Source of the DNA: Copromyces sp. CBS 386.78
Taxonomy: Eukaryota; Ascomycota; Sordariomycetes; Sordariales; Sordariaceae
Length of the DNA stretch: 64,000 nt
Reading direction: 5' to 3'
NCBI GenBank assembly: GCA_030685235.1
Contig: MU839132.1
Span: 241,973-305,972 of the forward strand
Part shown: positions 1-10,819 of the stretch, piece after piece
Position numbering within the stretch: the stretch's first letter is position 1
Layout: every line of letters starts with the position of its first letter
Notes under the pieces: model-generated
The model's database searches: none
Told to the model about the DNA's origin: nothing
The model's input: only the letters and a program-made list of their open reading frames with translations
Translations under genes and position numbers: made by a program

Positions 1-698
1 AAGATGGACGAGAAATCTCTTGAAGACCTTTGGGTAACTAACCGTGCCGGTAAACCTTGCAAAGAAATATCATTGGTGTTCTTTCTTTACACGGGAAGTA
101 AACCGCGGAGCTACCCCTGCACCGGCCGGCAATCTTTTTTCGGTTGCCGTCCAAAAACCTGTGACGTCTTTGTAGAATCTTTTTTTGCCGCCCTTTAGTT
201 CTTGTTTTTAGCTTTTTGTGCAATAATGGTTGCTGAGTGTCGGCTTGCCATAACCCTCTTCTTGTTTTTGGTTGACACTTGGCATCGGATTCAGATTCCA
301 TATACGACTCCTCGTTTGCAACATATGGTCCGAGTGTCGCTGGTGTTTCGAATTAGCTGTCTGTCACGATGTCAGCTGCCATCGAGGGGAAAAGGGCCTA
401 GAGAAAGGTTGTTGATTTTACACACCTCACGGATGTAATATGCGAAACATGAATGGAGAAGGTTCTGTGAAGGCTGTCTGTGGTGGGTAGTTCTTGACGC
501 CGTTAATTTTGTTGCAAGCGAACTTCGATCAGGATCTCTTCACCACGCCTTGAGTCTTTCAACCGTGATGTAGAACCTCCTGGATGTTCCACCGAAGTGG
601 CTGCGTAAAAGGTAACCACAACAACCAGGACAAGTCATAAACCTTTTCAAGATTCCTCCTCTGTGCCCATATAAACAGTTTCCTGTCCTGCCTCTGTG
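1..698. other. Intergenic, no gene seen
   Basis: No reading frame here has family features or coding-like composition. It is probably the upstream region of the glutamine-rich gene that begins at 699. I see no tRNA, repeat or clear promoter element. Confidence 0.5.
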
Positions 699-2942
699 AT
701 GGTTGGAATTTCTTCTTCCTTTTGCATCCCACGCAACTATTCTCGAGCAACAACTGCCAGTTCTCTCGGCAGTATGTCAAACCAAAAATCGACCTCCAAT
801 CCAGGAGGCACTGGCGAGCCCCAGCAGCCTGGATCCGGGCCTTCTGGGCAGCAACAGACTCCTTCTCAAGGACAATTTCCAGCTGCAGCCCGTTCTGAAC
901 CTGCCCGGGCTGCCCCCGGATACAGAGTAGCGGCGCCACAACAACAAGCCATGGCACAATATGCCCAGCAGATGGTACAACAACAGAGCCAACAACAACT
1001 TGATCATCGAGCTCAGCAAGTCAACCAACTCTGGCAAGGCCAACAAGAACAACAACAGCCGGGCTACCGACAGCCCGCCAACGACAACTACACCTTTCTT
1101 CAGCAAGGCTATGCTGGCAATCCGGCATATGACTATGATCCATATCAGTATGGTCCGCAACAACCCATGCCCCAAGACCAACTTCAACCGTACGAGGTTG
1201 AACAGTACCAGCCTCAACAGTACCAGCTTCGAGACCAGCCGATTCAGCCAGAACCACCGGGACAGGCATTTCAACAACAGCAGCAGCAGCAACAACAGCA
1301 GCAGCACCCACAGCATCCCGAGCCAGCTCATAACCCAATGTATATGAATCCGCCGGACTTGCAGTTCCAGAATATACTCGACGGTGGCCCAGAAGGCCGC
1401 ACGATTGTCCAGAACTTTTTCATCTTCCGGCCCACCATGTTCCAGCCCTTTCAATCGGCGAGTCAAAGGATCCATGTGCAAAACCCGAACCAGCAACAAC
1501 AGCAGCCGCAGGATACAGGAGTACAGGCCGGGAACCGTTATCATAACAACCAGGGCCCAGACGGGTTCCCAATCGGGCAATATCCTATCCCCCAGAGAGT
1601 TCCTCTTCCTCCCACTGCTGCGCCTGCTGCTCCTGCTCAACCTGCCTTTGATCCTGCCATTGCCCGTGCCTTTGCTGAGCCCTACGCCCAGCGGCAACCA
1701 AACCAGGCCAATGCGGAAGCGAACGCAAATGCCAATGCAAACCATCAACCTCCAGCACTTCCCAGCGCTGCCCGTCAACCTCAAATCAACAACAGCCGGC
1801 CCCCCTTAACTGCCCAGCCCCAACTACCGAGCGCAAACCTCCAGTATCATCAGAACCATTCGAGGAGTAATGCAATACAGCATGCTGGCCCTCACGGCGG
1901 CCTCGTTGGTCAGGCTCTTCGGGCCATGACGCAGTACGCTGCTGCTCCTGACCCTCCTCCGCCCTACTCCCCATACCAGCCAAACAATGCTTTTGCAAAT
2001 GCAAATGCAGATGTCAATATGGCAAATGCAGAAGAAAACCATCTTCTTCAACTTCCTGCCCCTGCCCCCCAGGCACAGGCACAGGCACGGGCACAGACAG
2101 CCCAAATCAACAACAACAACATACGCCCTGCAACCCCCCCGCTCCAGGCTCAAACGAGGGGCCAACGTCGGCACCTCTATAGACAAGCACTCCGCATGCA
2201 ATCACAACAGTTTCTTGCGGATACCCAAGCTCTAGTCGCAGCCCAAGCTCCAGCTCCAGCTCTAGTCGCAGCCCAAGCTCCAGCTCCAGCTCTAGTCGCA
2301 GCCCAAGCTCCAGCTCCAGCTCAAGTCGCAGCCCAAGCTCCAGCTCCAGCTCCAGCTCCAGTTCCAGCTCCAGTTCCAGCTCCAGTTCCAGCTCCAGTTC
2401 CAGCTCCAGTTCCAGCTCAAGCTCAAGCCCAAGCAGCTCAACCTCAACCTCAACCCCCAGCTCAAGCTCAAGCTCAAGCTCAAGCTCAACCCCCAGCCCC
2501 AGCCCCCCGAAGACGACCATACTATGTACCCCCTCCGGCAATACACGCTGGTCAATTCACCACCAGCGCCACCATGACCAAGTCCAGCTCCATCTTTGGC
2601 AGCTCCAGGTCTAAAGCCAAGTCCAAGCCCAAAAACAAAAACAACAAAAAGGGCAAGCCCACAGGCAAGTACAGCTGCTGCCAATGTGGCACGCCCATGT
2701 ATCTCTACGGACCTGATGATGCTGGGCCGCCCAGACAATGCGGGAATTGCGGGCATTGGCGGGATCCGTACATGTATGTTGCTGGTGCTGCTGAGAGACG
2801 GTGTGAGAGGTGTAGGTTTGAGAGGGAGGTGGATGAGGAGGAGGAGGAGGAGGGGGGGGAGGGTGATAAGGATGGTGAAGGGGAAGAGAGAGAGAGGGAG
2901 GGGAAGGATGAGAAGGGTGGTGAGGGAGGAGGAGGAGGATAA
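699..2942 (+). CDS. Gln/Ala/Pro-rich protein with C-terminal zinc-ribbon-like tail
   Basis: This is an uninterrupted frame of about 747 residues from the ATG at 699. A second ATG at 774 (reading MSNQKS) is an equally good start. The first 400 residues are dominated by Q, N, Y and P, with a polyQ tract near 1,270-1,305. The middle is an A/P/Q/V repeat encoded by a minisatellite (2,228-2,500). A basic S/K segment follows. Then comes a compact Cys-rich module (residues about 660-705) with three CxxC pairs, two of them CxxCG, as in zinc ribbons. The end is an E/G/K-rich acidic run. I do not recognise a named family. The disordered prion-like body plus a metal-binding tail suggests a nucleic-acid-associated or stress-related protein, but that is inference. 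Many antisense frames are shadows of the repeats. Confidence 0.7.
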   Translation: MVGISSSFCIPRNYSRATTASSLGSMSNQKSTSNPGGTGEPQQPGSGPSGQQQTPSQGQFPAAARSEPARAAPGYRVAAPQQQAMAQYAQQMVQQQSQQQLDHRAQQVNQLWQGQQEQQQPGYRQPANDNYTFLQQGYAGNPAYDYDPYQYGPQQPMPQDQLQPYEVEQYQPQQYQLRDQPIQPEPPGQAFQQQQQQQQQQQHPQHPEPAHNPMYMNPPDLQFQNILDGGPEGRTIVQNFFIFRPTMFQPFQSASQRIHVQNPNQQQQQPQDTGVQAGNRYHNNQGPDGFPIGQYPIPQRVPLPPTAAPAAPAQPAFDPAIARAFAEPYAQRQPNQANAEANANANANHQPPALPSAARQPQINNSRPPLTAQPQLPSANLQYHQNHSRSNAIQHAGPHGGLVGQALRAMTQYAAAPDPPPPYSPYQPNNAFANANADVNMANAEENHLLQLPAPAPQAQAQARAQTAQINNNNIRPATPPLQAQTRGQRRHLYRQALRMQSQQFLADTQALVAAQAPAPALVAAQAPAPALVAAQAPAPAQVAAQAPAPAPAPVPAPVPAPVPAPVPAPVPAQAQAQAAQPQPQPPAQAQAQAQAQPPAPAPRRRPYYVPPPAIHAGQFTTSATMTKSSSIFGSSRSKAKSKPKNKNNKKGKPTGKYSCCQCGTPMYLYGPDDAGPPRQCGNCGHWRDPYMYVAGAAERRCERCRFEREVDEEEEEEGGEGDKDGEGEEREREGKDEKGGEGGGGG
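2228..2500 (+). repeat. Coding minisatellite, 30-bp then 12-bp units
   Basis: About four copies of a 30-bp unit (containing GTCGCAGCCCAAGCTCCAGC) encode the residues A-Q-A-P-A-P-A-L-V-A. A run of 12-bp GCTCCAGTTCCA-like units encoding V-P-A-P follows, then GCTCAA (A-Q) units. All units are multiples of 3, so copy-number changes keep the frame. This tract is likely length-polymorphic between strains. Confidence 0.85.
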
Positions 2943-3415
2943 GGAGATGAAAAATTGAGTCGGAGCCGGAGTGAAGGGGAATGAATGATGTCGACATGTT
3001 AATAATGTATGGTGATACCGCGGCCGGCGACGGAGTGAGGCTGAAGACTACCTTATCCTCTGTGGTTGTTGATACAGGGAGTGTTGTGTTGCGTGCATGT
3101 GGAGTGATGAGCTATAAGGTTGCTAGCAACAAGGGGCCTTTCAACAGTCAACATGGACATTAGGGAGATAAAAGACATGCTGGGTTTGATAGAGTGTAAA
3201 GGTGGAGAGACACAAAGCATGTACAATAGTGTGTGCTCCATCATCCAGAGGTTGCTTTTGTGTTTTTTTTTTTCCTGTTCCAACCAAAAAGCCATACATT
3301 GTATGCAGACCACAAGAGATGCAACTTCTCCATCCAACGCCGCTCATAACATGCAACGCGAAAGAAACCCAAAAAAGCACACTCCAACAATATTCAACCT
3401 TCACCCGGTGAATCC
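2943..3415. other. Convergent intergenic interval
   Basis: This is the space between the 3' ends of two convergent genes. It holds a T-run near 3,261-3,270 and presumably both 3' UTRs. No gene was seen. Confidence 0.5.
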
Positions 3416-4270
3416 TCAAGGAAATCCTGGCGACCCCAAAGCATCAACATACGCATCAAACGTGATAGCAGCCGGCTTGGCACTCTGGATATTCCCCGGA
3501 AACGCCGAATCCTTTAGCGCAATATTCCCGCTTCCAAAGTCATGGGCATACAGCAGATCCCTAATGCCCGCCGGAAAGCCATTATACGACACCAGCGGGC
3601 CCCTGAACCACACTCCCTTGGCGTTCTCAATGGCATCGTCGGCCGCGTTCGCGAAGCGGAAGCAATGCGTGTTCGCGCCGTCCTTATGGTAGACCATCTT
3701 CGGATGTTCACCATCCCACCTCACGTCGGCAGCGGCCTTGATCTCATACCGCCCGTGCTGGGAGGCGGCGACATACTTGGCTGTGTTGCTGCCGTCCACC
3801 CAGACGGCAATGTGCTCCCAGTCGTGGGTGTGGCCCGTGTCGAGCAGGTACGGGATGGCCACGTCCTTCTCGAAGTAGTAGTCGTAGATGTAGACGCACC
3901 AGCCGTTGGTGTTGCAGCGCTGGCGCGAGTAGACGTTGTTGTTGTTTAGATCGGACAGGTCGCGGCAGTCGGAAGAGGGAGAGACGAAGTTGTGTGGGAG
4001 ACCTTGAGCGATGGTGCCGTCGGCGGAGATGGCGGGGACGTTGTAGCAGCCGTCGGTGTCAAAGTCCAGAGAGGGCTGCCATCGGAGGTCGTTGGCGGTG
4101 GCGGCTTGGGGCAGGGCAGTGGGTGGGCTGATGGCGACTCCCCAGAGGTGGATATCATCCAGGGTGGATGAGGAGGAAGATACGGAGGGAGATGGGGAAG
4201 TAAAGGTGGTGTTCCTGGGCATGGCGAGTGCCGAAGCGCAGGCCGCAAAGAAGAGGGTACGGAAAGCCAT
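3416..4270 (-). CDS. NPP1/NLP-family secreted protein (necrosis-inducing-like)
   Basis: The product is 284 residues. A hydrophobic signal peptide covers roughly the first 17 residues, followed by a Ser/Thr-rich linker. The NPP1 domain follows, with the family motif GCYNVPAI, a second Cys pair in the RCNTNGWC region, the segment YDYYFEKD, and the central heptapeptide-like stretch here reading GHTHDWE. The family consensus at this site is GHRHDWE, so one conserved basic position is changed to Thr. The four cysteines fit the NLP class with a second disulfide. NLPs act outside the cell, binding plant sphingolipids in cytotoxic members; many members in non-pathogens are not cytotoxic. No activity can be inferred from sequence. 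The start is the only ATG in frame with the signal peptide. There is no intron. Confidence 0.9.
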   Translation of the reverse strand: MAFRTLFFAACASALAMPRNTTFTSPSPSVSSSSSTLDDIHLWGVAISPPTALPQAATANDLRWQPSLDFDTDGCYNVPAISADGTIAQGLPHNFVSPSSDCRDLSDLNNNNVYSRQRCNTNGWCVYIYDYYFEKDVAIPYLLDTGHTHDWEHIAVWVDGSNTAKYVAASQHGRYEIKAAADVRWDGEHPKMVYHKDGANTHCFRFANAADDAIENAKGVWFRGPLVSYNGFPAGIRDLLYAHDFGSGNIALKDSAFPGNIQSAKPAAITFDAYVDALGSPGFP

Positions 4271-5441
4271 GTTGACGACTTGAACTGGTGGTTTCTCACT
4301 TGAAGTCTGTGAGATACTCGGTCCATCTTATATGGACATGCATCGACAACACGTGCGGTGCGATAACCGGACAGCGTATAGACCAGGCTTCGGCAACCTT
4401 CCTATTCGAGATCAGGATACCGATCCGACTGCAACCCACAAAGATGCGATGAACCGTCGGGGCGTCCGTCGTCTTGCGCGGAGTGTCATGCCGGCATGAG
4501 AGCTAATCAGGATTTGTTCAGTCATGTTGCCATGGTGTCGTGGATGTTTTCTCTGAAAAAGGGGTGTTTCGAAAAGAGAAAGTGTTCATCTTGGTTGTGA
4601 GATGATGGTGATGTCCTCCCAAAGTTCTTTATGAGGTGAATTTCCACATTCCAACATGACGTACAAATCACGGGCAGGATTGGCGAGACGGTTAATGAAG
4701 CAGATTTAGGGTGGTATTGGGCGCATGACCTGCAGACGCAAAGGTCGAATGGGTGGCCGAGAATGAAGCCGCAGGTGATGAGGCTGGATCATATCTATAT
4801 ATTCAGGGGCAGGGTTCCCCGCCCAATGAGGGGCCGTGACAACGATGCCATGGCCTGGCCGCCGTAGGCCATTGGCGGATAAGATCACCATGTTCGTGGC
4901 CGAGAAGGAGGCCACTCGCCGATGAGAGAAGTCGAACGCGGAAGTAACGTTTCGGTCGGCCAGTTGGTAGGAGGAGCAATATGATCGGGGTACGGGCAGC
5001 TGGAAGGATTCAAGGCATCTGGATGGATATATATATGACTTTGCAATGTCAAACAGATTATCAGGTGGCCTCTGTCATGAATTGGTTCGCTGAGGACGGC
5101 GGTGGAGGAGAGGGGAGTGACATGCTGCTGTGAGTTTCCATATTGACGGTGGTACGTAGAGATACGACAGCAAAAAGGAGGCAGCAGATCAATTGTTTTG
5201 TGAAAGAATGATTGATGTTACACAGTTCTGTCAGCTGTCAGCCAGGAACAACGGCCCGAGTGCCAGCTGCTGCCCTGTGACGGCCAGCAGGATCCACCCC
5301 CGCATAACCCGGTTCATCCACCAAGCTGATGGATTGGATGCCAAGACTACCTATTCGGAGAGTCTGGATGAATGATCCGTCCCGTCTCATCTCACTCACT
5401 TCCATTTCTTTAACCGCCGTCTTTAACGATGCGCCCGAACC
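4271..5441. other. Divergent promoter region
   Basis: These 1.17 kb separate the divergently transcribed NLP and carrier genes and should contain both promoters. Short TA runs (for example near 4,793-4,800 and 5,027-5,034) are present, but I cannot place a transcription start. No coding features were seen. Confidence 0.5.
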
Positions 5442-5473
5442 ATGACACCACGCAGCTCCCATGGCCCCGGTAA
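5429..5473 (+). promoter_or_regulatory. Overlapping upstream ORF of the carrier gene
   Basis: A 14-codon frame begins at the ATG at 5,429, 13 nt upstream of and out of frame with the main ATG. It ends at TAA at 5,471-5,473, inside the coding region. If it is included in the mRNA it would compete with the main start. Confidence 0.4.
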
Positions 5474-6938
5474 CGACAGCATAAACAGCAACCTCCACAA
5501 CAACGTCTACACAAGAGATGCCCTGGGCGGCATCGGCAGCGGCATCCACCCGGGCATCCTCCCCGTCATCCCCTCCGATGGCCAGCTTCCCGACAAGGCC
5601 CCTTCCAGCAATGCTGCCACAGGCGCGTCCGCTGCCGGCGTGAGGGCCCTGGCTTCCCAGCTGTTGGCCTTCTACTTCCGCGCACCCGCCAAGGCCTTCT
5701 TCCGAACAAGAGTCGACTACCTCGCCTATGCGCGTGCCTTGCAGGAGCAGCAGGCTACCCTGCTCAGTCAGCTTCATGTTCCTTCGCACGTCCTCGCCAC
5801 CGCCGCACGAGCTGGCACCCCAACTGCGGTCAGCCAGATATGGGAATGGGTCAAGATGCGCGCCAGGGCAACAACGCCCGGTGTGATCGCCTCCGCTGTC
5901 AAGCACTACGGCTGGCGCGTTGTCCCGGACCAGGTCCTTCCTCCGTTGATTGCCAACGTAACCGTTGGAGCTGTTCTGTATACCAGCTATCTCCACATCC
6001 TCGGCCAACTTCACCCGGAAAGCAGGCTCGCCAGCAAACGTGTGTATCCGCCTCCGTCGCCTCTCGAGACCTTCACTGCTGGCTTCCTGGCCGGCACTTT
6101 GCAGAGTCTGATAGCCGCCCCTCTGGACGCCGTTCAAGCACGATACGACATCGGTCATTGCACCGGCACATCAACCACGCCCATGAACGGCAATCCCAAT
6201 GCTGTCCGGCCAAAGAGCATCTGGGCCTTTAGCGTTGAAAAGATCAAGGATATCGGCGTGCGCGGAATCTGTGCCGGCTGGGCTGTTTCCTTTCTCAAAG
6301 ACAGTTTAGGAAGCGCCATCTTCTTCACCACCTTTGAGTATCTCAAAGCCCAGGGCTACTACAACTTCGTGTCCTGGTACTACGGCTCCCTGAACGAGGA
6401 AAACATTATTCTCCTATCAGAGAAGCGGCCATCCTCCGAGTCGGGCAAGGAAGAAAACAACGACCCCCGCATGCCCGCCATCATCCGCCCGCACTACGCC
6501 ATCGAGCCGGCCTTCCTCTTGTTGGCCGGCTTGGGCGCCTCGTTCCTTCAGCAGTTTGTGCTGCACCCGCTCACCATCATCCAAGGCGAGCACTGGGAAA
6601 GGCTCGAAAAGATTGATGCGCAGGCGCGCAAGCTGAAGGAAATAGACAAGGGGAAACTCCTGCCTCGCGCCGAGGAACGGGCGCGCTTCCGATGGCGCAT
6701 GATGCAGACGTACTACAACGCCTACCAAGAGACGTGGGCCTCTTGTGCCGCCGACGCCAAAGCGGCCGGGCTGAACATGCGAAACTGGCTGTACAGGGGC
6801 TTCTGGTGGAACACGATCCGCCAGGTGCCCAGCACGAGCGCCGGCCTGATCATCTTCGAGCTGGTCAGGAGAAAGTACGGGTACGGAGGCGAGCAGGTCA
6901 GGATTAATCGGGATGGCTATGATATACTCCTCAGATAG
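5442..6938 (+). CDS. Mitochondrial carrier-like protein
   Basis: An intronless 498-residue frame. It shows two degenerate carrier repeats: a first signature near residue 226 (PLDAVQAR, preceded by the small-residue helix AGFLAGTLQSLIA), and a second near residue 370 (HPLTIIQ). Between them is a segment of the SFLKDSLGSAIFFTTFEYL type. The usual carrier signature is Px[DE]xx[KR]; the sixth position here is Gln in both, so it is an atypical SLC25 member. It is longer than a standard 300-residue carrier because of a 100-residue N-terminal extension and a charged insert around residues 325-350. Such proteins sit in the mitochondrial or another inner membrane. The substrate cannot be guessed. The start has a good context (ACCATGA) but is preceded by an overlapping uORF. 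Confidence 0.65.
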   Translation: MTPRSSHGPGNDSINSNLHNNVYTRDALGGIGSGIHPGILPVIPSDGQLPDKAPSSNAATGASAAGVRALASQLLAFYFRAPAKAFFRTRVDYLAYARALQEQQATLLSQLHVPSHVLATAARAGTPTAVSQIWEWVKMRARATTPGVIASAVKHYGWRVVPDQVLPPLIANVTVGAVLYTSYLHILGQLHPESRLASKRVYPPPSPLETFTAGFLAGTLQSLIAAPLDAVQARYDIGHCTGTSTTPMNGNPNAVRPKSIWAFSVEKIKDIGVRGICAGWAVSFLKDSLGSAIFFTTFEYLKAQGYYNFVSWYYGSLNEENIILLSEKRPSSESGKEENNDPRMPAIIRPHYAIEPAFLLLAGLGASFLQQFVLHPLTIIQGEHWERLEKIDAQARKLKEIDKGKLLPRAEERARFRWRMMQTYYNAYQETWASCAADAKAAGLNMRNWLYRGFWWNTIRQVPSTSAGLIIFELVRRKYGYGGEQVRINRDGYDILLR

Positions 6939-7753
6939 GGGTGTGGCATGTGGGAATACAGACTTGTTCGCTTTATAAGTGAGTACTGGTCTCGTGTACA
7001 CGGATTTTAGAACTGGCATGGATGGGCGTTTTGGGTGGGTTTTTGCGTTAGCAGGCAGTGCATGGTTGGGTGCTAGACTTCCTTGCTATTTAATCGTTGT
7101 TTATCATTATTCCGTGGCTAATATCATTCAAGGTGCGAAGGCCAAGTACCTGAGACAAGCGCGGGCACTCAACTCTGTCATCTCTGCTGGGTGCGCACGT
7201 AGTCGTTCAGCCTCACCACCTTCTGAACCCTTCTGATGCACCCCAGTTTCTTTGTGTTTCCCGCAGTTATACAACATTGTATCAGGTTAATGTGATATTT
7301 CATAACAGATCTCGGCTTCACGCCCGGCATTCTGGAGGGCTTTCTGTGAAACAGGACTCCTCATCACACATAGGGCTACAGCCTATAATTTTCAAGGCCT
7401 TGGAACTGATAGCAAAATAGCAGTGCACGACGACTTTGGCCTCACTCAGGTGAGTCAGACAGACCCTGAAGTCATACCGATCACTATTCTTTTAGCCGAC
7501 CTACCCACACATCCGCTACGAAATGTTTCGTCCGGGCTACGGCCGCTCCGGGAAGCAATGCGACCTCGAGAATGATTACGTGAATGGAACGTGATGGCGA
7601 CTGAAATGACCAACGTCCCTGATGCTGAGAGGTTTAATATGACCTGACCTGCAACCATCACTCGTTCTTCAGCACCGGAGCATCCCCTCAAAGGTCTGTT
7701 CTTCTGGCTGTTTTCAGGACCACAACTTAGGCTAACAAGATATTTATTCCGCC
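6939..7753. other. Intergenic, no gene seen
   Basis: Contains the carrier 3' UTR and the promoter of the next + strand gene. Small frames here show no family features. Confidence 0.5.
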
Positions 7754-10296
7754 ATGCAACTCACCCCCGGATTATCAGCATCCATCATCTCATTACTATG
7801 TCTCCTTGACCTAAGCCATGCATTTGAGCCCACCGACTGCCCCGAAGATGGCAACCCCTGCGCCCAAGCCGTCACCGACACCTATCGAGGCCCAATGTTC
7901 ACAGCCCAAGCCAAAGCCGATTGTTCAAGCTTCCAGGAAGATACCCTCTACGGCCACACGATTCAAGTCCACTCATTCATCCCTTAACACATCAATAAGC
8001 GCTCGTCAACTGACACACCAAAAAAGAACCATCACAGGTTATCCACCTCCCTTCCCAACAGCCGGAGCGGGGACAAAAACGCGTCCTATATACGTATCAG
8101 AGCAGTGCACGCTAGACGCCGATTACGCAAGTGCTTGTTCATGCTATGGCTTCCCTGCTCAAACGCTGGACTTGTTCAACGCGGTATGTCGTCCTCCTCT
8201 CCCATCGCCAGCCATATATCTCAAAAGTCATTATTAGCTCACTCTTCGGTCTACTAGACAATAACCGTAACCATCCCACCCTCCGCAACAAGCACAACCA
8301 CCACCACCTCCTCCTCCACTTCAGAGTCCTACCACCCAGAGTACACCCCCTCCCTCCCCTTCTCCTACAGCACCTGTGACTTCGACCCCCTCAACGGCGG
8401 CCTCTTGGACCTCCTTGGCCCAAATGGCCAATTCATCATCAACCGCAACGGAAAAGCAGTCGAGTTTAGTGCCCGTGAAGGCGACGACGACGACGTTTCT
8501 GGAGTCGGGTACCGCTTTTACAGCCCCCCTAATGCGACGACGACGGCATCGAACGTCTTTGACGTGATCATCCCTGGTTCGGGGGGGGAGAAGAAAACCA
8601 TGTATTTGGCAGTCTTCAGTTCAGGTACGGTGGGGTTTGTCGAGCATAGCTCCAACGGCCAAGCCTATGTTCCCTCGGATGGTTCGGACGGTGGCCAAGG
8701 CGGCCAGTACGTAACCACCATCTGGTCTGTTCAGTGCAACGGGCTAGCGACGGCTGGTATTCTCGGTGGGATTCGGTTCGATTTTGGTATCAAAGATAAT
8801 GGGGAGTTGGCTATTGGTTCGTATCGAGCTGGCCGTCGGAGGAGGAGTTACCTGAGCAAGGATAGACGGCAGAGTCTGCAGCAGAGTGTCCCTGGGGGTT
8901 TTTATATCATGCCGAAAGCTGTGATCGTTCCCCCGGTGGGAACTATCCCTTTGGGCTCGGGAGAAACGTGTCTGTCTTCTGAACAGCAGCATGTGAAGAG
9001 GGCTGAAGCTGAGATCACGGACAGTCCCTCTACCGCTAGCCAATGTGGCTCGGAAGATTGGAGGGAGTATTTTGTTCCGAAATTTGATTTTGAGGATGAG
9101 TGTCGGTTTTTGCATAAGTGCTGGGGTAGGTTCTTTCTTTCCGTTCTCCCTTATTCTCATTCCCGTTTCCCCCTTTTTTTTCATCTCGTATGATACCCTC
9201 CCAATCTCTTCGGCATCACCCCATTTCGATTTATCTTGCACGTATACAACACTACGCAGTCAGAGCCTCCCACTAACAAGCTTTCCTCCAAACAGCAACA
9301 TGCACTCAGACAATGACATCCTGCAACGAAGCCTTCCTCTCCCTTCTTCTCGGCACCTGCGACAGTTCCGTCCCCGGCACCACCAGCTCACCCTCAAACT
9401 CGTCCTCACCACTATCATCCTCCCCATCCCATGGCGTCACCGACACCACCAACCTCACAGCCTGCCACAACCTAGCCCACTTCACGCACTACCACCTCTC
9501 CTCCACCCCTCACGCCTTTACCGTCTATGCCTCTGTCTACTCCCAAGCCTGCGTTGTTGCTGCTGACGATTCAACTTCGTCCACATCCACCTCGTCCACC
9601 GCGTCCACCTCCAACTGCGCGCTATACGGCGCTCCTCCTGGGTCAGGAGGCAGTAACAGCACAAGTAGTAACAACAGCAGCAGCAGCAGCAGCAGCAGTA
9701 CCGGGGCTCCTGACTACTACTGCTCCGGCACCGTTTCTCACCCTTACATGACCTCTTGCCCCATCGGTACCTCTACCTCTTCCACAAAGAAAGGAATCAC
9801 ATGCATCGACCTCGCTTCGGACCCTGAGCATTGCGGCCATTGCAACTATCAATGTCCTACCGGGAGTAAATGCGTCAACGGCGCTTGTTCATCTCCTTCG
9901 TGTAAGGGTAGGGGAGCAAGTACGTGTGGGGATTGGAATAGTGGTATGGGAGCGCCTTGTGGGAGTGGCTCGGGGGAAGGGAATTGTATGTGTGTTGCTG
10001 CTGTGAAGTCAATGGCTTCCATGGGCGGTGAGGATGGTGGGAATGGGGAGGGAGAAAGGGAAGAAGAGGAAGAAGAAGGATTCTGTGTAGACACTGCAAT
10101 GCCGTGTAAATTGCTGAAGGAGTGTGAGCGGAACGAGCAGTGTTTTTTAGGGAGCGTCTGTGTCAAGGGGTGTTGTGGGAAGGGGGTTTGTGTGGAGACT
10201 GATTGGTGTGTTGCTGGTGGTGGTGATGAGAGGCTGTTTGGGACGGTGGGAGGTGATACGCTGGGGAGGAAGTTCAATGGGCGGGGATTGCTGTGA
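7754..10296 (+). CDS. Secreted Cys-rich protein with degenerate PLA2-like domain (four exons, about 720 aa)
   Basis: Exons are approximately 7,754-7,966, 8,103-8,183, 8,258-9,125 and 9,296-10,296. Introns 2 (GTATGT donor, TAG acceptor) and 3 (GTAGGT donor, CTAAC branch, CAG acceptor) are convincing. The first junction (donor GTCCAC at 7,967) is weak and its exact site is uncertain. A signal peptide covers residues 1-23. A segment with ADCSSFQ, then YASACSC, then a Thr/Ser linker is typical of fungal secreted repeats, and a globular domain follows. Across intron 3 the frame reads FEDECRFLHKCWATC, then CNEAFLSLLLGTC: the Cys pattern of fungal phospholipase-A2-like modules, but with HK where the catalytic His-Asp is expected. 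The C-terminus has a CGHC...CxxGxxCxxGxC module and further Cys clusters. Probably extracellular and non-catalytic (inference). Confidence 0.65.
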
Positions 10297-10819
10297 TGTG
10301 CACAAGGCGATGAGGAGGCCGAGATAGGGAATGCTGGGCTTCATGTAGGAAAATATTGATTTGAACAATCCTGCCCGAACATTGCAATGAAACGTTTACA
10401 GATTTGGAGGAACAACAAAACAAGAAAGACGGCGCGAAGCTCTCGGACAGAATCTGCCCCGAACTCGGCGCTATACATAATGTGCCAAGTGATCTTTCGC
10501 GGAAGGAGCGTGGTAAGAGAACCGCTTAGTTAATTATTTGGGGAAGGAACTAAGTGTTGTGTTGTAAACAGGCAGGAGCTACTCTGTCAAGCCTGCAAAA
10601 TCGGCCGACTAGCCCCTTCCGCTATACAATGCCCAGCTCATTCCTGCCTTTCGGCTAGATGATGATGGAGGAGCTGACCTGGGACGTTCTCATTGGGGGC
10701 GCCACACCCGGATCATGTCTTCTTCCGAACCCTCTTCTCCCGTCTCCCCAACCCTGAGCCCTCCCATACGGCCATCCCCAGATCTCCAGCGTCTTCCCGC
10801 ACTGCATTACTCCAAGTCC
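10297..10819. other. Convergent intergenic interval
   Basis: Contains the 3' flanks of the secreted-protein gene and of the SDR gene. No gene was seen. Confidence 0.5.

Noticed and set aside
777..1784. Long - strand frame (335 codons) over the glutamine-rich gene
   Set aside because: Leu/Arg-rich shadow of CAG/CAA codons with no features of its own.
5238..6158. 306-codon - strand frame opposite the carrier gene
   Set aside because: Antisense shadow; the + strand has membrane helices and carrier signatures.
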